Program-made: the position numbers and the translations under genes
Shown: positions 25,736 to 38,000 of the stretch, one piece after another
How the letters are laid out: the number at the start of each line of letters is the position of its first letter
How positions within the stretch are numbered: the stretch's first letter is position 1
Notes under the pieces: model-generated
Database searches by the model: none
What the model saw: only the letters and a program-made list of their open reading frames with translations
What the model was told of the DNA's origin: nothing
Assembly (NCBI GenBank): GCA_037178975.1
Contig: JASJZH010000001.1
Coordinates: 8,354,501 to 8,418,500, forward strand
Length of the DNA: 64,000 nucleotides
Direction: 5' to 3'
From: Oscheius tipulae
Taxonomy: Eukaryota > Nematoda > Chromadorea > Rhabditida > Rhabditidae

Positions 25736-28700
25736 TCAAGGGATGACTTTTTCTTTGGCTGGGTCGCTTCCATAGCCTCCATCAGATTGACTGGATCCGC
25801 TCAAGGGACGTCGACTCTCCTTCCTAAAACAGTTTTTAACACAGACTTTCTTTCAAACTCACGCAAAATTCGTCCTAGCCCTCCTGATGCTTTTCACGAT
25901 CTGATGTTTTAGGAGAGACTGACAACATACGATGTGATAGACCGAGTCTGGATTTCCATGGCTCAAGTCGCCGTTCGGGGCACGGAATGCGGTGTGGACG
26001 AGGACGAGAACAGTTTCTCCTCCTCTCGACTCATCCACCTCGACCTCGTTGATCGGGAGGACCCTCGTCCATTTAGGCTTGATTTCCCCACGAATCCGGG
26101 ACGGGAGCAAGAGTACGAGTGACTGGAAGACGAAGACTACGTAGTCTACGAGTCCCCTATCACCATGCCCCCATTGGACATGGGCGAAAATGATGAGGTC
26201 CTTGATTTCGACGCGCAGTCCTTTGAGATGAAGTTGCTGCTGATGTGCCCGACGGACAGTCTCCAAATGTGGGGCAAACTGTTCATGAACTCGTTGCATC
26301 TCGTTCACATACTCGGCCAACGTTTGCATCTTCTGCTGCGCGACTTCAACCTGCTTGGCTTCCATGCTGTCAGCGTCACAGCCCCCCTGTATCGCCTTCA
26401 GAAGTAGAGGGTACTGGACGAGTCTCTGCACTGGTCGGATCATTCGACTCTCGTAGTTGCAATGTTGCTCGCCTGAGCTGTTAGCCGACTCCAGGAAGGC
26501 TAAAAGCTCCTTGTTGAGCTGAAGCTCTCGCTGCAGACGGAGATAGCCAGCCGCGTACTCGGCATACACCTTCAGATCGCTGCAGCGGTTCACGAATAGG
26601 GCGCTGACTCGAAGAACGGCGTCCTGAATGTTCTTTATCTGGGCTTCTGGGTCATGAACTCACTCGGATCTGTACTCTGGTTGGCTTGCTTCTGGCCGTG
26701 ATCTCTCCGGCTGCTTCCAGAAGAGACTCGAGAAATGCTGTCTGGACTCTTTGCAGACGAAGGGCAGCTTCCATGATTTCGCGGACTACCTTGTTGCCGA
26801 GGAAACGGTCCAGCATCTGAAAGAAGAGGTCATTAACCGTCTTGTCAGTGCCCCGGACTCTTCTATCCGAACTTCGACTGCTGACTCTTGTCTGTTAGTC
26901 ATACTCTGCTCTAGTTCCCGGTTCATGCTCTCGTCTGATCGACTTCGACTTTCTGCCGCCTGACTGTTCATTACCAGATATACTGTTGACTACCAAGCTT
27001 GTACCAACACTTAACTTTAGACTTTATTGACTCAGTTTCCTACCATGCTAGCAGGCTCTGAAGTTCTATCCTGACGTACGCTATTCATATGCAACTACCA
27101 GTAGGCCAATATGTTTGACTCCCTCACTGTCTCTCTCATGTACTGTCTGTTCTCTTACCTCAGTCAAGTCCTCAACGTATTTCTTCTCCGTCTGAACCAG
27201 TTCCTCGATTCCTCTGGCCATCTTTTCTTCCATTTTGGCTTTGGAATCAGCCGGAGGTGGTGCCGCTACAACTTCTTTCGGTTTAGGTGCCGGCAACGGA
27301 GACTCCCCGACTTTTCTCCTCAGTCTTATCACTCGACCTTCCCTCAACATCTTCTCAACGTCACCGGCAGAGGAGACCTAAACTCGGTGCTTTTTCCTGG
27401 ACAAAGAGAGAGTCGAACTCACGTGAGAAATGTTCCTGCCATCGACTGCCACGACAGAATCTCCTACCCTGGCCTGTTCCGGGGCAAAGACTGCAACTCC
27501 TCTGACTTCAGCCTTGACCAGACCGCGATCATTGTGAGCGTAGATGGTCAAGCCAAGCTTGCCTTCCTTCTTCACGACCTCGTATTCTTCTCGATGGAGA
27601 AGACAGAGTCCGTCCTCGGTTCGACGGAGCTCAAAGGCGTCTGGCTGGACGGCAAGCTTAGCACAAACTCTGTCCAGTAAATCTGGTGGATCCTAAACTC
27701 TTGTTCTTCTATCTCCTACTATTGAGACTACCTGAATGTGACTGGAGACGGCTATGGTTCTTCCATTTGGAAGAATGACAGGAATTATGTGATGCGTTGA
27801 AGACGAGGGAGTGGACATGACCACATCGGAACTGACCAGTGCACGGAGGTCGGACTCTCTGCCTGCTTCGGGCTTCCTCCACCTAAACTATGTACTGTTA
27901 CTGTTAGTATGTTTGGTTCAGAGACTGGTATGGACATTGTCACTGGTACTGTAACTGGTACTAGGCCTGGAAAGACAGTGAGAGTACTATCACTCTCACT
28001 GTCTTCGATAACTGGGACTGGTAATGTCGCTGCCCGTGCGTCTGTCAAGAATTGAAACCCACATTCGAAACCCGTGAAGCTGATGAAGTGCGACAAAAGA
28101 CGAGGGAAGGGCACAGTCGGGAAGAATCAAGTTCCGGACCGAGACTGGCAGCTGGTCCTGAAAAGGTGTAATGAAATGGGCGAGAGAGCGCCGGGGAAAT
28201 TCAATTATTTGTTGTGACTTGAGTAGGGGGAGCCCTTGGCAATCGAGAGCATTGTCGGGTGGCTGCGATGTCATCAATCAAGGTCTCGCTCCGCCATGCA
28301 TCTAGAGGGCCACCGACACATCTGGAATCATACCTTTACCACGTCGAAAGCATTTCCGGCCAGAGCCGAGAGTCGCTGTTGAATCAAAAGTCTTCTGAGC
28401 TGAAGACTGTCCACCAGACCGTTGTGTCCTTCTTGACTCTTGGCCTGGGAAAAGTTCATGTTACCCTCTGTCAAAACCTACCAAAGCCATCTTCTCCTCA
28501 TTCTTCGCCACCTGCCTTTGGAGATAGCTAACTCCGACCTCAGGCGACGTGGTTCTCGCTAGGAGCAGGGATGACATGTTCAACATCTGGATCAAGAGAG
28601 CCGGGGCATCGGCGGCTATTCGAAATCGAAAGATACGATTCGAGCAGGCTACGAAGAAGGAAGTTGAGTCGATTGGGAGGACACAACACTCTAGCTGGAA

Positions 28701-31639
28701 AATGGCACTGTACTGTAGTTCGGGCACAGGATTTTGGAAAGAGAACATATTCAAAGCTAACGGTTTCAAACCTGAGCTCGGCAGCACCTGTCTCACTCGA
28801 ACTGTCTCGGCCAACCAAAATAAAAAAACGGTGAGATCGGCAAGACGTCTAGCGAGCTCAACTTTTGTGGTCTTTTGTAGGTTTAAAACGTGAACTTTGA
28901 GCCTTAAGATGTTCTGCAAAGTTGTAACTTTCAGTCTGCAACTCTACAACTTTGCTGAACATACCAAATCTTGAATCGTCTATCTTTGACCCAAAAATGT
29001 GTTGACGAACTTACCAGATCAATGTGAACGAGGCCGTGATTGTGGTGGAAGATTAGACTCAGAGGGTTTACCGAACACTGAAAAAAAAGAATTGGAAGGG
29101 TAGGGGTAAGGTAGAGAGAGAGAGAGAGAGTAAATATAGACTCCCACTTACAGTAACCAAACTGACCATGGTTGTGTGGTAAACCTCCTCCTTCCTTTCG
29201 AAACGGCTCTCTCTCCACAACGCGTACTCACTGACCTAAATATTAGCTTTAGTAAGCAAATGTAACTTTTCAGCTTTAAAACTACGTCTCTAACGGGTTT
29301 CGAGCCATCTTTTTTCTATCATTTTCTTTGTCATAGACCAAATATGCCGGGCAATTTTCCGGGGAGTTTGAGTTTATTTCTGATGCGGATTTTCAAGAGA
29401 TACGAGAGATGGTTTACCGTAGTTACGAGAACAGCCAAAAGTAGCTCAAACTAGGAAAAGGCAGCACATGTAAGAAAAATGAGCAAACCTCGGCCATGGT
29501 GTTGTGCTGGAGCATGGCTGGTGGAGGCGGGGGCACCGAGACGGCCTGAAGGAAGGAGTCGGCGTCTTTGCCGGTCAGGGTGTTGACCCCGATGGTGCGA
29601 CTGGACTGATCCTTCCAGAAAACAAATGTCTCAGAAATCTTCTCGATTCGCTGTCCTGCAAATACAGTCAGTGAGCGAGGAAGAAGATATGTTTGCTTTC
29701 GCCTTCCGATAAGCACTTCATTCACGGGGAGTTGCCGCCAGGCTTGCCTTCATCAGGCGGTATCTATTTCAAGGACTCTCCACGGGGGGCTAATTGCCAC
29801 TGTCTTATGTTTATCTGGCTCTTTTTTCACTCAAGATTCACGCGACCGCCTCTTCAAAAACTGCAAAGTCTGTGAGAGTCGGGGGAGAGAAAATAGTCTC
29901 AAGTCTCATGGTCTTATAGTGAATTTAGACGTGAGAGTCTACGGTCGAGACCCATTGACAACGCGTTTACAGTACCAAAGTCTCTGTGTTAAGAGGCAAT
30001 ATGTAAATCTAAGTATTTTCCGGAGAACTTGGCTGAATAGCTCAGTCGGTTAGCACTCCGACTACAGATCCAAACACCTCGGGTTCTACCCCGAGGTGGT
30101 TGAAACCTTTATGTCTTCCCATAAACCACTTGGAAACACTTTCAAAAGATCCCCACCGTGACTGATGACCGTGTCCAGAACCGTCTTCCCGGTCTGAGAA
30201 GTGGCTCTGACCGCGGCTGCTCCATCCTCTCTTCCAGCAACCGTCACGTAGAGCAATCTCGGTTCCAAAATTTCCCACCGTTGCGCGTCAGCTGACAGGG
30301 CAAACAGTTCGGCGTGTATTCTGGAATTACCCATTGGAAAAGCATTGGGCATTCATCAATGTCACGCTCACGTATTCACAAGGTTTTATTGGGGATACCT
30401 GAGGGCCATAGAGGAGAGGAAAAAGCTGGAAGGGACACGCGGTCTTCTCTTTCTGCCAGCCCGGAAGAGTTAGACGAGAAATTGTCGCGAAAGCCTACGC
30501 CTTTACGTGTTTGCGAAACGATAATCGCCTCCTGGACGACGAGAAACGCGCAACATACAAAGGGGGGGGGGGGGGGGGGGGGGGGCTGACTATAGCTGAC
30601 CACACTTTCTCACCTCAAATAGCCGTTACGAATCATTTAGAATGAGGGAGAAGAGCCCAGAGGGCATAAGCGCTCTCAAGGAGGGGGGCAGTGAAGGAGT
30701 ATTAATATGAAAGCAACGCATAATGGCCCATATGGCCGAGCAACGAATGGCTTCAGCCTCCTCTTGCACATTCAGTTCGGGCCCAGATATCGCGGCTCTA
30801 ACTCGATTTTTGAGGGGGGCTGCCCGGCCAGAGACAACTTCGTAGGCAAAACAGCTGATTCTGGGGAGGCTCTAGGGCGCTTTACGGAACTCCTTCAGGA
30901 CTTTATTAGAGCCCGAGCGAGAGTATGCAAAAAGGGGGAACGGGGTGAGAAGAGGACACTTTACTCGTCATAACTAATTCGTGTTGACAGGATCTGTAAT
31001 CACTTGTGTACACGGAACAGGGTTCTTCAGTCCCCATTCCTCAGTTTTCTGGTGGACGAAGTTCTTTCGGATGTTTTGCAAAGTTGTAGGGCAGATCAAA
31101 TGCAAAAACTTTGCAGAGCATGAGAAAGCAAAAAGGAGTTATTAGGGTTTCGCCCGTTCCCGGCGATCTCAAACATGAAACAACGAAATGGTATGGTATT
31201 TCCCTTGTTTTCGGTGTCCAAACGCGATTTTCAGGCTATACAATCTAGTTCAAAATGTCCAAAAGTCTCTGTGTGTGCCCGTCTGTCTGAAGCCCTAATT
31301 GGCAATTTGTCACAGATACTTTGTGACAGCAATTACTCTTTGCAAATCAAGCCAAATCGAGTCAGTTTGGGAAATGCAATGGAAATGCGTCTCTAGGAGA
31401 ACATTGCTTCGGTAGCTTGACTGGAACATAATCTCCCTGTCACGAACCCCAACGGGGCATTAGTTAAATTTGTGTTCTACAAAGTTGCAGAGCATCAATA
31501 ACTTTGAAAGGCAAGGTGCTGAGTCGAAATAAGACATCAAAAATAAATCTTACCTGAGACTGAAGTCCTGCGGACCGAAGCAGTAGGTCTCATGGCAGGA
31601 ACACGTCAGCTTGGCTCCCATGTCACATTTGTCGTCGAT
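25736..31639 (-). CDS. TIAM/Still-life-type Rac guanine nucleotide exchange factor (5' end not found)
   Basis: Many minus-strand exons give this order. First, DDKCDMGAKLTCSCHETYCF (31639 down) joins in frame to an EVH1/WH1-like segment (IHAELFALSADAQRW, LEPRLLYVTVAG, then KISETFVFWKDQ and GKDADSFLQAV at 30350-29500). A PH part with a coiled coil comes next (RIFRFRIAADAPALLIQML, YLQRQVAKNEEKM, near 28700-28450). A Ras-binding-like ubiquitin fold follows (VILPNGRTIAVSSHIQ, DLLDRVCAKLAVQPDAFELR), then a PDZ domain (KLGLTIYAHNDRG, VGDSVVAVDGRNISH, 27580-27420). The DH domain begins MARGIEELVQTEKKYVEDL and contains MIRPVQRLVQYPLLLKAI and EYVNEMQRVHEQF; a PH domain completes the catalytic pair. The last small exon ends SGSSQSDGGYGSDPAKEKVI-stop at 25736. 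RBD-PDZ-DH-PH order is that of TIAM/Sif proteins, which activate Rac in neurite and synapse shaping. Exon borders in 28900-29700 are approximate. Confidence 0.85.
28892..28975 (+). repeat. Hairpin repeat, family A (TIAM-like gene intron)
   Basis: Left arm AAGATGTTCTGCAAAGTTGTA, right arm CTACAACTTTGCTGAACAT, with flanking ACTTTGAGCC and AAATCTTGAAT. Confidence 0.7.
30030..30107 (+). repeat. tRNA-like sequence in a TIAM-like gene intron
   Basis: GGCTGAATAGCTCAGTCGG gives a perfect box A and D-arm; CCGACTACAGATCC resembles the anticodon arm of the copy at 7192-7264; CCTCGGGTTCTACCCCGAGG forms a strong T-arm-like hairpin. The 5' and 3' ends do not pair as an acceptor stem, and the would-be anticodon ACA is unusual. 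It is probably a pseudogene or a SINE head. Confidence 0.5.
30562..30585 (+). repeat. Uninterrupted run of 24 G residues
   Basis: A pure G homopolymer in a TIAM-like gene intron (C run on the sense strand). Its true length may differ, because assemblies often miscount such runs. Confidence 0.85.
31064..31130 (+). repeat. Hairpin repeat, family A
   Basis: Left arm CGGATGTTTTGCAAAGTTGTAG, centre GCAGATCAAA, right arm AACTTTGCAGAGCATG. It lies in the large TIAM-like gene intron upstream of the EVH1 exon. Confidence 0.65.
31250..31515 (-). repeat. Dispersed repeat, family B, copy 2, with half a family A hairpin at its end
   Basis: 31250-31472 is the reverse-complement counterpart of 5634-5850. 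It is followed at once by GTTCTACAAAGTTGCAGAGCAT, which looks like one arm of a family A hairpin. Confidence 0.6.
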
Positions 31640-33390
31640 CTGCAAGGAGTATAACTTTAGACAAAAGGGTTTCGAAGCGAGGAATAATTCACAAGGAACA
31701 CCCCCGATTGCTCCCGAGGAAGACGGCTAAGAGAGGCTCTCTCGTCTAAAATTCAAAGGCAGTAATGAGTACTATTTATGACTGGCCCATAGAAGAAGGA
31801 AGGAAGGAGAGAGTGAAATGCATCCGCCCTGACGCCCAGGAAATATTAGAGGGTAATCAGAGGGGGGCTCCGGGAGAGAAGGGGTCTTTTTGTTGTCTTG
31901 TCTCCCCTAGGGAAACTGATGTCAAGTGCGTTATCGAGTCGACATCTTGAAAAATGCAACAAATGCTTTTTGAACGAGCTGTGTCTAACTGGCAGAGATC
32001 TCTATGGGTTTAGAGGAAGCCTCAGACTGCATGCAAGGTCCCCGGTAAAATGTTGTACGCCTCTCAAAATATAGTGTGACCCCACCACTTCACAGCATTT
32101 TTTAATTTTGTGGTGTAGACCAGACAATATTCTACAGTTTTGCAAAACATCTCTAATGCGGAATATCATTTTTTGGCACTAGAAAATGACCCAGAAGTTC
32201 CATTGAGCCTGTCGACGGTTCTCACTTGTACAATCTCGCCTTGTCGTTGCTTGGTTAGCCAAGGAAGTACGGATGGGACAAGAGGATGTGCTCAATGGAA
32301 GTCTCGGCTTTCCTATGTTTTTTGGAACTGTGGAGGCGATCGAATGGAAGTGAGGAGGTAGAAAGCACGATGGTACGGGTGGGACAGTCTGGGAAGCAGT
32401 CGAAACTAGCAATACACAGATAATAGCTATTCTAGAGACACAGGGCATAAAGGAACGGAAAGGATGTGAGTGACAGGCTGTCATTGCGGAGTAGGTAGCC
32501 CCCAAAAACCTAAAGTAGTACTTTGGGCAACCTAGCAGCCCTCTGTTCATCTACAATATTCATGAATCAGAACCCGTCACACACAATTGTCGAATTCGAC
32601 AGCTGGCCCATGAATAATGTGCCTCAACTAGACTCACACGCACTGTCCTCAATTTGGCAGATTACCTCCTCGCCTCGACCATGTTTACACCTAATTTGCG
32701 GATTGTGAAGTTTAGCGAGGGGGAGAGAAACAAAGGGATGTGCCTAATGGAGTGTGTTAAACGCTGCCCGATAAAGAGGCGTCTGGAGAGCTCAGCGGCT
32801 GTTTTCATGTGATGGCTGGAGCCTCAGGGGTGAGGTTTTTAGAGAGAGAGCCGGGGATCAATAGAGGGTCAGTTAGATGAAGAGACTACAAAAGGAAACG
32901 ATGAGGAACAGGTGCCAATCTCTGAGCATCTGCCTTTCCTAAGTGAGAGGCATTCAGGAGCTGGTGATTGGTTGATTGGATGAAGGAACGTCACGGTACG
33001 TAGGGTTGACTACTAATTCCGATTCGTCTAATGTGCCGTATCTACAGTTTCGAGCCAATGGTCCAGTTAGTGAGTGAGACTGAATACCAACTACTAAGAA
33101 GATTGACTACCAACTCCTGGTCGACTACTATACCGAACCTGTGAGTCATTCAGTGAGACTGAGAATATTATGTAGCTAGACTAAGAGTATGAATAGTCAG
33201 AAGCTGGACGGAAATAACAATGACTTTGCACATTGAGTTCTTTAATTTTTTAGAGTAGGGTACTATAGAGTTTAGATCCAGTAGAACACACTCAATGACT
33301 AAAAAAATCTGAATGGTCTATAACTGGAGTGCTGGTATGATACGATTGAGCAAACTATGGATTCAGTCAGGAGTAAGGCACTTGTCACAG

Positions 33391-33436
33391 AGGTAGGGAA
33401 ATTCACTGCTCTACTACTGAGCTAGCGCCCTGACAG
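33391..33436 (-). repeat. Truncated tRNA-like 5' half
   Basis: On minus, GGGCGCTAGCTCAGTAG continuing TAGAGC forms a box A and a paired D-arm. No convincing T-arm follows, so only the 5' half is preserved. Confidence 0.4.
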
Positions 33437-34353
33437 TTTTTCATTGGACTGTACGTGAAGCCGCCGTTCCTGACACAGCTTCTGACAGGCCCTGCTCAAA
33501 AAGCTAAACGTACAAAAAACCTGACCGCGGTCGATTAGAGGTAGAATTGGAGCAGACGTCATGGGCGAGAGCTGTAGTAAATTATGGCATTATGTCCTGT
33601 CAAAACTGTAAATGACAATTTTTGACAGGTTTGATCAAGTGTCCTGGATTAAATTTGAATTTTGTTTGAACTTGAAGCAGAAAACAAGAGCTTACAGGTG
33701 GAAATTGACTGGAGCACTATTTCTGCACCTAATCCTCTATTGTGACACCAGATAGGAATGGGATCTATTTCAAACGGAGAGCCACTTGAGCTTGACAGGT
33801 GCCTGATCCGATGGACCCATTAATTGATCCTCATAGACCATATGTCAGTCAGAAGTTTCTATCATTATTGACAGAAACTGTCTGGATTCTGTTAGTCGTA
33901 GGAGTCTGTCAACTTCCTAAACAGAGTCGAGAGAATCAAGAGTGCGTGGGAAAAATGGCTGTGCTAGGGGAGAGTAGGTCAATAGTAATATATGGACGTG
34001 TCAGCACCAAAATTGGCCGGCATAAATCAGACGCCTCTTCCTGAGGACAACAATATGTCAAGTTTATGCCGCCCAATTCTGGTCGAGAGCGTTAACTGAC
34101 CGTCAGCTCAAACAGCCCTCTCGGGCTCTTTTAGGTTCAGTAGGACCAGGTGTTCTCTCTCGGAACTCTCTCGGCTGACTTGATTACCGGGAACAGAGCG
34201 CGAGGTATTTAGGGAACGGGGTAGTCTAGCTCTAGTTCAAAGAACTCCCCCTCATTCGCCCGTAACGTCTCGGCTGATTCAAAAAGATCTTGGCGAGATA
34301 GGGAACGTGAAGAGTAAGCACGCAACTTGCTATGCACTTTTCTCGCTCTCAGC

Positions 34354-34437
34354 GTTTTTCAGAAGCTCAGATGTTTTGCAATATTGTAGATTTTGATCTC
34401 CTCTACAACTTTGCAGGACATAGCTAAGCCTAAGAAT
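34354..34437 (+). repeat. Hairpin repeat, family A
   Basis: Left arm CAGATGTTTTGCAATATTGTAG, centre TTTTGATCTC, right arm CTACAACTTTGCAGGACATAG, flanked by TTTTTCAGAAGC and AAGCCTAAGAA. Confidence 0.7.
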
Positions 34438-34849
34438 CGCGGTATGACCCGAAAATAGACAGATTCTTTGAAAGATACAGTAGTGCTCGAATTGCCGAGA
34501 ACGACGTTCTAATGTGCAAATAGGAAACGAGTAAAAGATCCCCTGGAGAGGGCGACCTCGTCTCGAAGGCTGTTGATTGGGGTGCGAGAGCGAGAGAGGG
34601 AATGTTCATTTGAGGTGTTTGATGGGAGGGCGGGCTAGGTCTCCTCCAATTATACAAATGAGCCAGCCCCCAGGGAGACAACGCCCGCACGGGCTTCCTT
34701 CTTCACAAGAGCGGAGAGGAAGAGACTATTTTGGCGACGTTTACGAGTCCGAAGTTGTAAACTTGGAGAGAGTTTATGTTCGATCTGACCGGGGGTACAA
34801 AACGACAGAACTAAGGCAGTTGGCACAAAACGAGTGTATAGGAAAGTAG

Positions 34850-35030
34850 ATATGGTAGAGCATTTCACGGAGTAGGAAACAGGCCTACCAGTAAGGAGAG
34901 AACCCGTCACAGGGGGAGAGAGAGAATTGCACAAACGGGTAAAGCATATTGGAGAGTAGACATGATAGAGGATTTCGTGGGGTAGAAAACAGGCCAACCA
35001 GTAGGGGGAAGAATGACACAGTGGGAAAAG
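34850..35030 (+). repeat. Imperfect tandem duplication, about 80-100 bases per unit
   Basis: The two units share GTAGA.ATG.TAGAG.ATTTC, GTAG.AAACAGGCC.ACCAGTA and GTCACAG-like ends, separated by a purine-rich spacer. Confidence 0.55.
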
Positions 35031-35094
35031 AGAAGACGAGACCAAAGAGGGAACCGCGAAGAAAACTAAGGACTACCAGAAACGGGAAGGGAAT

Positions 35095-38000
35095 TTAGAC
35101 GAAGACCATTCCTTTGAGATCCTCGTGTGTCTGCATGTGTCTGAGAAGGTGGGTGAAGGACTCGTACTCGGACATCTGCTGCAGTTGTGACCCGTACATG
35201 CTGAAAAACGAAAACAAGATAATGTCCACAAGTCGACAACTTACTGGACGTGGGCCATGAGGTAGTCCTTGGCTCTCTTCGCAGCCAAGTGAGCATACAT
35301 CACTGGCGCCGGCTGACTGATGGACTTGGGGCAGCGGACGTAGGAGTAGGTCAGCGCGAAGGTGATCTGCTGCCAAAAACTGGCAGCAGGAGCCCACTCA
35401 TCCCATAAGATATCTGAAATTGGAGGTTGAGAGCATGAACCATAGATCAGGCTATAGCATATAGTAATCCAGTACTTTTTGTAGGCCTGATTGAAAACTC
35501 ACAATAATGCGCCGGTCGGCTGGTTCCAAGAGATCCGTTGTGGCTGATGAGGTAGAAGTCGTGGTAGTTAGTGGTGGTGCAGCCGCTCTCCACGAGGGTA
35601 CCGGGCTTAAGATTGAAGGCCTTTCCGCTTGTGTCTTCCTTCCTCAAGGGGAAGAACCTGGTGTGGTGGCGCTTGATGATGACGATGTAGGTGAGGGTGG
35701 GAGTGTAGTCGGGACTGATCTCCTTGCACGCCTCCTGGATGGCCCTCTTCTCCTCGTAGAGGGTTTCCTGAAACTGTGTCTCACTGACACCGTCCCTGTA
35801 GACGACAATATGTGCCGGCTTCTTTCCAGTGTTTTTCTCGTAGGCGAGGAGTCTCTTCACGACCTCGTCCTTGATACTCAGAATGCGCTCCTCACCAACG
35901 TTCTGGGCGCGGACGCTGGCCTCGTACCTCCAATTTCACGTTTTAGTTTATCGAGAAGCTTGAACTTACTGCATGCAGGCTGTGTCGACATTTCCGATAA
36001 CGCAGGCGACCGAATTGGCCGCGTACTTTCCTTCTCTTCGGTCCTGCACTTTTATATTACAAGAAAGCAAAAGAACCTGTACCTGCTCGCCAGGATGAGT
36101 CACGTCGACTCCCAGAATAAGGACGGGCTCCTCTGGGTTGACCATCTTCTTCCAGCTGAAAATCAATTTGTAAAATCAAAACTTCTTTGCATCTGTAACC
36201 CATGCGCTTATATATTAACTGAGCCAATGGGGCATAGCCGCGCCCCATTTGAGATAGACAATTGTATTTAGGCCTAAACTCACGCAGTGAACTCCTGGTT
36301 CGTGTCGAGCTTGTACAGGGTGGCTCCGATCTTGCCCAATATTTTTAAGGCGACGTTGTGTGCCGTAGAGTTGGTGAGTGGGTTGCCCTTCATGGAGGTG
36401 TAGGTCTGGCTGAGGATTCCCTGGCAGTGTATTCCGGTGAAGACATCGCAGATGTACTTGACCATGGCTGTAAAACAAACATATTACCAGAGAAATGAGG
36501 GAAAAATTACAGTACTCGGAGAAGTAAGCTTGACGGTCGTCCATATTCTGTCTGCGACTGGTGCACTTGTAGGGGAACACGAAGAGCACGAGCGGAAGGG
36601 CATTGGCGTCTCTAGCACGGACTTGGGCCTTGAAGAGTCTCATCCACTCTAGCATGACTTCCCAGTTCTTGCTGTAGCAGTCGTATCGCTGGGTGAACCA
36701 GGCCGAGCTGGCACCGGGAAGGGTGACTCCGAAGTTGTGAAGGACCTCCATAAGACACTCGAACGGGCCGAGGTTCAGATCGGTGTTGGTTCCATTGGGA
36801 GTGAGAAAGATCACTGCAGGGATGACAGTAAGCTGTCTGTTGTTGATTTTCCTTAAAAAAAATGCGGGTTTTCAGGCTCCTTGTGTCGCCATTTTCCACC
36901 CGTACTCCCCCGGCCGGTCACACTGTGTCTTCGCGAGACAGTACGAACGAGACTAGCCGTATTCTACTGTGCAACTTACTTGAGAGTCTTTCCGTCCTGG
37001 AGCTCCCACATTCCGACGTGATCAACATCGGTAACCTGTCTTTTGTCTTCGCCCTGTCCGAATGTCAGAGTAGGAATCGGCAGGAGAGTTGCATTGACCT
37101 TAATCATGTTGCGGTCGACGCTCAAGCCAAAGTTTTTCATGTAATCGTCCTGCTCGGCCAGGTACATGGGCTGGCTCTGAAAGGAACAGTTGGCCTCATC
37201 TGCCCACAGCAAACTCACAGCATTTCCATCACCGGCAGCGGCCATGTTCATGAGAATATTTTTTCTGTCATGTGGATGGTAGGCCGTGTCACGGACCATA
37301 GTTCGGAGCTGACGTTCCGGGATCTTTCCCTTCAGCTTGTGAGCGACGGTGTCCGTGTAGATGAATTCCATTGGAGCCCAAAGGTTCTTGGCCTTATTGA
37401 TCTAAAAAGAAGGACTTGACTAAGTTCAAAACGGTCAACTCACGCAGATGCAGGGTAAGAAGGGGCACTGGAGACGATAATTGTAAGTTGTAGGCAGCCT
37501 ATAGTAGTCGGCAATGGAGACGGTCTTGTCAGTATCAGACATCCTAAAGGTGTGCGCGCTGGCAGCTTTATCGGCAACCGAACTGAACTTGAAGACCTTG
37601 TTCTTGCCGTTGGGCATCTTGTACTCGAGGGCGCGGCCTGGAAAGTAGTGGATCAGTATCGAGAGCCAAAAGCAGCAAGTAGTCAAGCGACGTGTCAGCT
37701 TCGGTGCTCTAGTCATTCTCTGGTCTCATGACCTGGGAGACTGTCAACTGACAAGCTGGCATGGATAGGACAAAAGCTGACTGACAGCTATAGAGAGTGA
37801 GACGGCTGACAGACCGTGACAAGAATATCCCCTACCTTTTAAAATGGTCTCGAGTCTCCTCCTCTGGTGGAAGCTCATTCCATCTCTCTGGAGCTGGTGG
37901 AGATTATTCTGGTTATAGGGCTCCTGCAAAAGTTCAATGTCTTACACACAGGACAGATACTCACATTGGTAATGACCTCAAGGTAGAAGTCGACAAGCCT

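Larger units (their letters stand above)
31640..35094. other. 3.4-kb region without a supported coding exon
   Basis: I find no credible exon. It may hold 5' exons or the promoter of the TIAM-like gene plus the Argonaute 3' UTR. It contains a tRNA-like sequence (33391-33436), one family A hairpin (34354-34437), a tandem duplication (about 34850-35030), and a tract around 33000-33200 rich in degenerate GACTAC and GAGAC words. Confidence 0.45.

Noticed and set aside
35507-36271. 254-codon open frame on plus across Argonaute exons
   Set aside because: It runs through both exons and introns of Argonaute on the opposite strand; the Argonaute reading is supported by motifs.
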